A stretch of 64,000 nt of DNA from NCBI GenBank assembly GCA_024330265.1, contig JANDLT010000009.1, positions 38,193-102,192 of the forward strand, in the 5' to 3' direction. The notes under the pieces are model-generated. The model made no database searches. It was not told the DNA's origin and was given only the letters and a program-made list of their open reading frames with translations. A program made the translations under genes and the position numbers. Source of the DNA: Pyrinomonadaceae bacterium MAG19_C2-C3 (GTDB lineage Bacteria; Acidobacteriota; Blastocatellia; Pyrinomonadales; Pyrinomonadaceae). Positions 58,544-64,000 of the stretch are shown in pieces; position 1 is the first letter of the stretch; each line of letters begins with the position of its first letter.

Positions 58544-59437
58544 ATGATTAAATCAATGACAGGTTTCGGGCGCGGGACAATCGCACAAGACAACTTTAGC
58601 GTCGCGGTTGATTTGAAGACGGTCAACAATCGTTTTCTCGATGTTCATTTGCGATTACCTTCCGAACTATCGAACCATGAACCCGCGATTCGCAATCGCA
58701 TCAACGCGCGTCTGACACGCGGGCGCGTTGATGTCACGCTCACGATTGAACGCACGGGCGAAGTCGTTTATGAACTCAATCGCCCGCTTATCGGCGGCTA
58801 CATTTCCGCCCTGCGTGCGATGCAACAGGAGTTTCAATTAAGCGGCGTCCCCGACATCAATACGATGGCGCGCTTGCCCGGCATCATGCAACCGTCACGC
58901 AATGAAGGCGATGAAGTCAATGCACAAATCGGCGCGGGCATCATTCAGGCGATTGACGCCGCGCTTGATGAACTCGATGAGATGCGCGCCCATGAAGGGG
59001 CGGCTCTGGCAACCGCGATGCTATCGCACGTCGCCGCGATTGAGAAACAACTGCCCGTCATCGAAAGCATCGCGGGCAAACAGATTGATGTGCTTCGCGC
59101 GCGCCTTCATAAGAAAATCGAAGACATGCTTTCACGTTCGGCACTCGATGTCGCGTCGCTTGACGCGGGACGACTCGCGCAAGAAGTCGCATATCTTGCC
59201 GACCGCAGCGACATCACCGAGGAAATCGAACGCCTTCGCAGTCATCTCTCACAGTTTCAATTGACACTGAACAGCGACGGCGAAAAAGGCAAACGGCTCG
59301 ATTTCTTACTGCAAGAATTTAATCGTGAAGCCAACACCATTCTTTCCAAATCAACGGATGTCGAATGCAAAGAAGCGGCACTCGCCATCAAAGCCGACAT
59401 CGAAAAGATTCGTGAACAGGTTCAGAATGTCGAGTGA
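58544..59437 (+). CDS. yicC: YicC family endoribonuclease-like protein
   Basis: This 297-residue member of the YicC/YloC family has in some species endoribonuclease activity and affects stationary-phase growth. The start MIKSMTGFGRG is the family signature, with VDLKTVNNRFLDVHLRLP near 26. The C-terminal DUF1732 domain (about 210-297) has EEIERLRSHLSQF, GKRLDFLLQEFNREANTI and the closing DIEKIREQVQNVE. Its end overlaps gmk by 11 bases, a common yicC-gmk-rpoZ arrangement. Confidence 0.93.
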   Translation: MIKSMTGFGRGTIAQDNFSVAVDLKTVNNRFLDVHLRLPSELSNHEPAIRNRINARLTRGRVDVTLTIERTGEVVYELNRPLIGGYISALRAMQQEFQLSGVPDINTMARLPGIMQPSRNEGDEVNAQIGAGIIQAIDAALDELDEMRAHEGAALATAMLSHVAAIEKQLPVIESIAGKQIDVLRARLHKKIEDMLSRSALDVASLDAGRLAQEVAYLADRSDITEEIERLRSHLSQFQLTLNSDGEKGKRLDFLLQEFNREANTILSKSTDVECKEAALAIKADIEKIREQVQNVE

Positions 59438-60119
59438 AACGATTGGCATCAATCAAGGTGCGAACGAACATGCGGATGACCCGGCGAATGATTCCGGTGC
59501 GGGGATTTTAATCGTCGTCAGTTCGCCTTCGGGCGGCGGCAAAGGCACGCTGATAAAGCGCGTGCTTCGCACCGTTGATGACTTGAGTTACTCGGTATCA
59601 TGGACAACGAGAGAGCCGCGCGCAGGTGAAATCAACGGGCGCGAATATCATTTCACGACGCCCGATGAGTTCGAGCGAATGCGCGCGGGCGGCGAGTTTT
59701 TAGAATCGGCAAGTGTCCATAATCATCTCTACGGCACGGCATGGAGCGGGCTTGAGGCGACGAAGGAAGGGCGCGATATAATTTTGGAAATTGACGTGCA
59801 GGGTGCTGCCAGCGTGCGCGCACGCATCCCCGACGCGGTATCAATTTTCATCTTACCGCCGTCGTTCGACACGCTCCGCGAACGCCTGACCGCGCGGGCT
59901 TCCGAGACGCCGGATAATCTCGCCTTACGCTTAAAGAACGCCCGCGCCGAAGTCGAGCATTATCGTGATTTTCAGTATGTGATCCTCAATGATGAAGTCG
60001 AACGCGCCGCCGGAAAACTCGCTGGCATTATCACGGCGGAACGCGCCCGCGCCTCGCGTAACGCGCACGTCGCCCGTCGCGTCCTCACGACATTTGGCGC
60101 AGACAATAGTAAGGTGTAA
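59427..60119 (+). CDS. gmk: Guanylate kinase
   Basis: It phosphorylates GMP to GDP. The protein of about 230 residues has the P-loop region VVSSPSGGGKGTLIKRVL near residue 30-48, the GMP-binding SVSWTTREPRAGEINGREYHF near 58-79 and DVQGAASVRARIPDAVSIFILPP near 120. An unusual N-terminal extension of about 25 residues precedes the P-loop. ATG at 59427 overlaps the yicC end, while a longer frame reaches 59325. It is upstream of rpoZ. Confidence 0.94.
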   Translation: MSSETIGINQGANEHADDPANDSGAGILIVVSSPSGGGKGTLIKRVLRTVDDLSYSVSWTTREPRAGEINGREYHFTTPDEFERMRAGGEFLESASVHNHLYGTAWSGLEATKEGRDIILEIDVQGAASVRARIPDAVSIFILPPSFDTLRERLTARASETPDNLALRLKNARAEVEHYRDFQYVILNDEVERAAGKLAGIITAERARASRNAHVARRVLTTFGADNSKV

Positions 60120-60212
60120 GGCAACAAGATTTAAGCCTGTAACTTATACCTACCAAGCTTTAACTTAATCCGTAACAAAAACCCGTTGAAACGATTGAAG
60201 GAGAAATACTTA

Positions 60213-60458
60213 ATGGCGAAGAAAGCAGAACCGATTAAACCGGAAGAGACGATTGAAGCGACTGAAGAAATCCAAACCGAACTGATTGATTCAAAGTACC
60301 GCATGATTATCATTGCCGCGCAACGCAGCAAACAACTTCAACGCGGCGCGCGCCCGCGCGTTGACGAAGAAGCCCAAAAGCACAAGAACACACGCATTGC
60401 CATCATGGAAGTTCAACAGGGCAAAGTCGGCTTCGAGATTCTCAAGAAAGCTTCTTAG
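60213..60458 (+). CDS. rpoZ: DNA-directed RNA polymerase omega subunit
   Basis: This 81-residue protein is the omega subunit that helps assemble the beta' subunit of RNA polymerase. SKYRMIIIAAQRSKQLQRGARPRV is the core, followed by NTRIAIMEVQQGKVGFEIL. Family proteins usually read DSRFRLVIVAAKRAKQL at this place. The ATG at 60213 has AAGGAG nine bases upstream, which decides against a start at 60186. It completes a yicC-gmk-rpoZ cluster. Confidence 0.9.
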   Translation: MAKKAEPIKPEETIEATEEIQTELIDSKYRMIIIAAQRSKQLQRGARPRVDEEAQKHKNTRIAIMEVQQGKVGFEILKKAS

Positions 60459-60526
60459 AGTTGGTTGCAAAATTAAACAGACTGCTCGTTATTGCTTGCT
60501 CGAAGTTGAATTTTGCAACCAACTCT
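60457..60526. terminator. Inverted repeat at the end of rpoZ
   Basis: A perfect 18-bp inverted repeat (60457-60474 with 60509-60526) has a 34-base loop. It starts at the rpoZ stop and reaches the first base of the stop codon of the convergent gene at 60526. It could terminate both transcripts, although the T-run is within the stem. Confidence 0.55.
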
Positions 60527-61062
60527 TAGTTTTCAAACAAACATACTGGCGAGTTATGGTTGGCGACATTGCCGGGGACTTCGTTTCCTTCAATGTTTCC
60601 ATTCACCATAACTCGCCATTTTGCGTATTCGCTTGCCGCCGCACGCGCTTCGCATTCCGCCGGAATCGCAAGGTAAGCCATCATCCGCGTCGCCGCGTCA
60701 CACCTTTTTTCCCGCCACAACGTCCTCAAATAATCACCGACATAACGCCACACGAACCCCGCGAAACCATCCCGCTCAAACTGCAAAACGTGCATCATTT
60801 CATGCACCAACAATTCTTCGGATACGACATACTCACTTTGCATCGCGCCCCCGATACTACTTTCAACACGCGCTTCAACCTGCGACGGTGCAAGCAAAAT
60901 GTATCGCCCGACGGTGATACCCGCAATCCGCAATCTTCCCGTCACAAACCTCGCCAGCGCATTCCTGCGGACACGCACAACAGGCAATCGCAACGTCGCA
61001 TCATTCGTGAAGTGACGGAAGAATTCTTGAAGATGATGTTCGGTATGCGCGGCGAGAAACAT
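60526..61062 (-). CDS. Predicted zinc-dependent metallopeptidase-like protein
   Basis: This 178-residue protein carries HEMMHVLQF (HExxH-type helix) near residue 87 and a possible downstream zinc ligand Glu in AIPAECEARAAA near 130, the layout of DUF4157-like zincins. N-terminal GRLRIAGITVGRYILL forms strands. No signal peptide is obvious. The C-terminal 35 residues lack features. The start codon lies four bases downstream of a long repeat element, so its expression may depend on that element. The substrate is unknown. Confidence 0.65.
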   Translation of the reverse strand: MFLAAHTEHHLQEFFRHFTNDATLRLPVVRVRRNALARFVTGRLRIAGITVGRYILLAPSQVEARVESSIGGAMQSEYVVSEELLVHEMMHVLQFERDGFAGFVWRYVGDYLRTLWREKRCDAATRMMAYLAIPAECEARAAASEYAKWRVMVNGNIEGNEVPGNVANHNSPVCLFEN

Positions 61063-61066
61063 AAGT

Positions 61067-61216
61067 GCAGGAGCCAGAAGTCAGGAGTCAGAAGCCAGAA
61101 TGAAGACAAGGAGACAGTTCAATGTTCAAGGTTTTAAGTTCAACGCTCAATGCCTGACTTTGAACATTGAACGCGCGCTTTATTCTGGCTTCTGACTTCT
61201 GGCTACTGGCTCCTGC
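61067..61216. repeat. GGAGTCA heptamer element with a nested TTCAAGG element (D)
   Basis: The left arm of degenerate heptamers (GGAGCCA, GAAGTCA, GGAGTCA, GAAGCCA; 61067-61100) and the right arm of inverted units (61185-61216) match element B at 8051-8140, including the core AATGAAGACAAGGAG. Between them, 61117-61172 is a separate inverted element of TTCAATG/TTCAAGG units with ends GTTCAATGTTCAA and TTGAACATTGAAC. It fills the whole gap between the ETF-QO and metallopeptidase-like genes. Confidence 0.75.
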
Positions 61217-61219
61217 TTT

Positions 61220-62929
61220 TCACATTCCCTTGTATTCGGGTCCGCCGCCGCCTTCGGGTGTGACCCAGTTGATGATTTGATAAGGGTCCATAATGTCGCA
61301 GGTTTTACAGTGAACGCAGTTGGTGGCGTTGATTTTCAGTTCGCGTCTGCCCGTGAGCGGGTCGTCCGCCATTTCATAAACGGCGGCGGGACAGAAGCGT
61401 TGACACGGGTTGCCGTATTCTTCGGCGCATCGCGTCGCGCAGATGTTGGTGTCTAAAACGTGAAGGTGTGAGGGCTGGTCTTCATCGTGACTGACGGCGG
61501 CGTGATACACGTCAGTGAGTTTGTTGAACGTCAACTTATTATCGAACTTGAGCGCGCCGTAGCGTTGCGCCGGGTCGCCGCTCGTATAGCCGTAGTCTTT
61601 TAATTGACGAAGCGCGACGTGTCCGGGTTCGGTCGTCGTGCGGTCGAACAGTCCCCATGAACGCCCGCCAGTAATCGTTTGAAGTCCGGCATTGACCATA
61701 CCCATCCAACGTCCCTGACTGAATCCGGCGTGAAAGTTTCTGACTTCCATCAGTTCGGGGAAAATCCAACTGTTCTTAACATGCGTTTCGTATTTTGAAA
61801 GTTGGCGTGATGAATAATCCCTTGCGAACAGCGCATCGAAAATCGTTTCGGCGGCGAGCATACCGCTTTTAATCGCGGTGTGGATTCCCTTTAAGCGTTG
61901 CGAATTGAGAAAGCCCGCGCAATCTCCGGCGAGCAACACACCGTCATGGAAAAGTTGCGGCATCGCGTGGAAACCGCCGGATGCGATGGTCTTCGCTCCA
62001 TAGCGAATCATCTTGCCGCCGTCAAGAATGCTTTTGATGAACGGGTGCGTTTTATAAAGTTGAAATTCGGCGTGCGGGTCAATCAAAGGGTCACGATAAT
62101 CAAGCCCTGTGACGTAGCCGATGGAGACGACGTTGTTCTGCATTCCGTATATCCAACCGCCGCCGTAAGTTTTGGTGTCGGACGGAAAGCCGAGTGTGTG
62201 CGTCACACGTCCGGCGCGAAAACGTCCTTTGGGAAGTTCCCAAATCTCTTTCACGCCGAGACTATAAACCTGCGGCTCACTTCCACCGTTGAGGTTGACG
62301 CGCTGTGATAATTCTTTTGTCAGAGAACCACGCGAACCTTCGCCCAGCACCGTGACTTTCGCCATAAGGTCAACGCCCGGCTCGTAATTCGCCTTGCGTT
62401 TGCCGTGATGGTCAATCCCCTTGTCTCCGGTTCGCACGCCCGTCACGCAATCGTTTTCATCATAAAGCAGGTGCGCTCCGGGAAACTCCGGGAAGATGTT
62501 GACGCCCGCCGCTTCGCACTTCTCGCCAAGCCACGCGACAAGGCGATTAAGCGAGACGATGAGGTAATCGTGATTTTTAAGCGGCGGCGGCGTGATGGGT
62601 GCTTTGATATGGCTGTTCTTCGTTAGATACACGAACTCATCTTCGACGACGGGAGTGTCAATCGGCGCGCCCTGTGCGGCAAAGTCGGGCATCAACTCTT
62701 GAAGGGCGCGCGGATCCATCACCGCTCCAGATAAAATGTGCGACCCCACGCTTGAACCTTTCTCAATCACCGCGATTTCGATTTCACCGAGAGATTTGCC
62801 CTGTCGGGTTCCCGCCGTAATCCCTTCGTTGTGTTCGCGCACGAGACGCGCGAGATGAAATGCGCCGCTCAAATTCGCCGGACCCGCACCGACGAACACC
62901 ACATCCATTTCTAAACTGTCGCGTTCCAT
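61220..62929 (-). CDS. Electron transfer flavoprotein-ubiquinone oxidoreductase
   Basis: This membrane-associated enzyme passes electrons from ETF to quinone. The protein of about 569 residues has an FAD-binding motif MDVVFVGAGPANLSGAFHLA near residue 9, VLGEGSRGSLTKELS near 190 and LLAGDCAGFLNSQRLKGIHTAI near 330. The C-terminal 4Fe-4S cluster is CATRCAEEYGNPCQRFCPA and NCVHCKTCDIMDP. ATG at 62929 has a GGGGGAAG site just upstream, so the longer frame to 63049 is rejected. ETF subunits are not in the window. Confidence 0.93.
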   Translation of the reverse strand: MERDSLEMDVVFVGAGPANLSGAFHLARLVREHNEGITAGTRQGKSLGEIEIAVIEKGSSVGSHILSGAVMDPRALQELMPDFAAQGAPIDTPVVEDEFVYLTKNSHIKAPITPPPLKNHDYLIVSLNRLVAWLGEKCEAAGVNIFPEFPGAHLLYDENDCVTGVRTGDKGIDHHGKRKANYEPGVDLMAKVTVLGEGSRGSLTKELSQRVNLNGGSEPQVYSLGVKEIWELPKGRFRAGRVTHTLGFPSDTKTYGGGWIYGMQNNVVSIGYVTGLDYRDPLIDPHAEFQLYKTHPFIKSILDGGKMIRYGAKTIASGGFHAMPQLFHDGVLLAGDCAGFLNSQRLKGIHTAIKSGMLAAETIFDALFARDYSSRQLSKYETHVKNSWIFPELMEVRNFHAGFSQGRWMGMVNAGLQTITGGRSWGLFDRTTTEPGHVALRQLKDYGYTSGDPAQRYGALKFDNKLTFNKLTDVYHAAVSHDEDQPSHLHVLDTNICATRCAEEYGNPCQRFCPAAVYEMADDPLTGRRELKINATNCVHCKTCDIMDPYQIINWVTPEGGGGPEYKGM

Positions 62930-63158
62930 TGAAAGCTTCCCCCTTCTGTCTTGCGTTAAACCCGCTTTAGTATCAAACACGCTCGAAAGCACAATCTTCG
63001 ATAACAAAGCGGTGTTTGAAATTACATGGAAAAATGAATGACCATTCATTTTTCCGGCAGTATAACAGAACCCGCGCGGGCTTGAACAAACGAAGGGCGC
63101 AATCGGTTTTTAGTCCGGTTGCGCCCTAATCGTCTCAGCTGAAACGCAGAAACCCTAC

Positions 63159-63560
63159 TTAGTTGTTTCTGTTGGTAGTCCCCATGTTGCCATTCATGTT
63201 GCCATTCATGTTGCCGTTCATACGATTCATGTTGCCATTCATCATATTACCGTTCATGTTGCCGTTCATCATGTTACCGTTCATGTTACCGTTCATCATG
63301 TTGCCGTTCATGTTGCCGTTCATGTTGCCGTTCATGGCGTTCATGTTGCCGTTCATCATGTTGCCGTTCATGCCGTTCATGTTGCCGTTCATGCTGCCAC
63401 CACTCATGTTCATGTTGTTAGAATTCATCATGTTCATGTTGTTAGCATTCATCATGTTCGCGTTATTGGCGTTCATGTTGTTCGTGTTCTGCGCTGTGTC
63501 ACAAGCCGCACCGACTGAAGCTACGGCTGCAAGTGCGAGAATCGCAAAGGTACGTCGCAT
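63159..63560 (-). CDS. Asn/Met-rich repetitive lipoprotein
   Basis: The 133-residue protein starts MRRTFAILALAAVASVGAAC. The Cys is the lipidation site. The rest is low complexity, almost only Asn, Met and Gly in the pattern NGNM and MNGN, repeated over 20 times, with few charged residues. ATG at 63560 has AGGAGG seven bases upstream. Such proteins are seen in acidobacterial genomes, but no function is known. A shell, metal-binding (Met-rich) or adhesive role is possible. Confidence 0.75.
   Translation of the reverse strand: MRRTFAILALAAVASVGAACDTAQNTNNMNANNANMMNANNMNMMNSNNMNMSGGSMNGNMNGMNGNMMNGNMNAMNGNMNGNMNGNMMNGNMNGNMMNGNMNGNMMNGNMNRMNGNMNGNMNGNMGTTNRNN
63175..63480. repeat. Tandem repeat coding for the Asn/Met/Gly protein
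   Basis: Many copies of the 12-15 base unit (minus-strand AACGGCAACATG and variants) lie in frame. The array is long enough for slippage to change length while keeping frame. The opposite strand is also open and encodes a Met/Leu/Pro-rich shadow that is not a gene. Confidence 0.75.
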
Positions 63561-63770
63561 CGAATATCCTCCTGTACCCACTTATCATTGGGGTCAGATT
63601 GTTGGGGAGCAGTTTCGCGCGGGCTTCGTCAGACCCGTTCAGAATTCGAGTACAGACCGCGTAAGCTCAAAGTTAAAATCAACAGCCGTCGCCGTATAAG
63701 TTTCAAAACAGAATGACGAAGCATCATCTGCCGTGAAGCACTTTTACATTAACGTGCCGTGTCGCCGTTA

Positions 63771-63796
63771 ATTGTCAAATAAATACCTTTGACAAT
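63771..63796. promoter_or_regulatory. Palindromic site in the right-end gap
   Basis: An inverted repeat ATTGTCAAA/TTTGACAAT has an eight-base spacer and contains TTGACA in both directions. It may be an operator or two -35 boxes for genes beyond the window edge. The 63561-64000 gap has no coding frame I would accept. Confidence 0.3.
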
Positions 63797-64000
63797 CAAG
63801 TCTCGACGGGCTAATTGCCGAAACAATTTTGCCTATCTGCACCCACGCCTCTTGTCGAAAATTCAGAAACTCGAATTGAGGTGCGCGTCGAAACAGGATG
63901 AAGTAACACGATAATTCATGCCGGGTCAAGATGAGAAAGACCAAACGGCAGGGCTAACGCATCTTAAATTGTAGAACTTTAAGTAGATAGTCTTGATTCA

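Noticed and set aside
60313..61137. Plus-strand open frame opposite the metallopeptidase-like gene
   Set aside because: It starts inside rpoZ and runs through two repeats. Its residues are Arg/His/Thr-rich and show no domain, while the minus-strand frame has an HExxH motif.
62930..63049. N-terminal extension of ETF-QO
   Set aside because: The ATG at 62929 sits just after a GGGGGAAG site and directly before the FAD-binding strand.
63163..63699. Plus-strand open frame rich in MLPFMLPF
   Set aside because: It is the antisense shadow of the Asn/Met-rich lipoprotein gene. The minus strand has a signal peptide, lipobox and AGGAGG site.

Overview
The window reads as a chromosomal segment of a Gram-negative bacterium, most likely an acidobacterium of the Blastocatellia type. 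This is inferred from gene content, not from a marker search. The hints are a VWFA-related protein of the kind abundant in Acidobacteria, a soluble Ser/Thr kinase with an N-terminal cysteine cluster, an Asn/Met-rich repetitive lipoprotein, LptF/LptG-type permeases, OmpA, ETF-QO and inverted arrays of 7-bp repeats at gene borders. Most genes are core housekeeping genes of moderate GC. I saw no tRNA, rRNA, CRISPR array, transposase or prophage.

Layout. 1-8.8 kb is mostly minus strand: a DoxX-like membrane protein, an acyl-CoA carboxylase beta subunit, a NodIJ-like ABC exporter with a DUF402 protein between its genes, an FN3 lipoprotein and the HslVU protease. 9-16.2 kb is plus strand: a C26 amidase, a NamZ-type muramidase, a VWA protein, two small membrane proteins, RecO and a fused double LptF/G permease. 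16.2-33.2 kb is mostly minus strand: SahH, MetK, XerD, ParB/ParA, a DUF151 nuclease, MiaB, RecN, AccA, DnaE and GuaA. 33-38 kb holds a PQQ-propeller protein, PssA, Psd, a DUF465 protein, RimI and TsaB. 38.2-46.7 kb is plus strand: PfkA, a Ser/Thr kinase, MutS, NagZ and a peptide-binding lipoprotein. 47-56.4 kb is minus strand: TsaC, an NtrC-type regulator, its probable sensor kinase with an AT-richer gene wedged between them, an OmpA protein, a 55-aa membrane protein and an FG-GAP-like secreted protein. 56.6-60.5 kb is plus strand: an MsbA-like exporter, YicC, Gmk and RpoZ. The right end carries a zincin-like protein, ETF-QO and the Asn/Met-rich lipoprotein.

The genes group into protein quality control (HslVU), the SAM cycle (MetK, SahH), t6A tRNA modification (TsaB, TsaC), phosphatidylethanolamine synthesis (PssA, Psd), chromosome partition and repair (ParAB, XerD, RecN, RecO, MutS), envelope lipid traffic (LptFG, MsbA) and peptidoglycan recycling (NamZ, NagZ, oligopeptide-binding lipoprotein).

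The most unusual signal is non-coding. Five elements are built from inverted arrays of 7-bp units, in three families (GTAGGCA, GGAGTCA, TTCAAGG). Each sits in a gap between genes, and some of them supply stop codons or signal-peptide codons to the flanking genes. A second class of longer nested palindromes is also present, two of which share an AACTGATGTTAC end.
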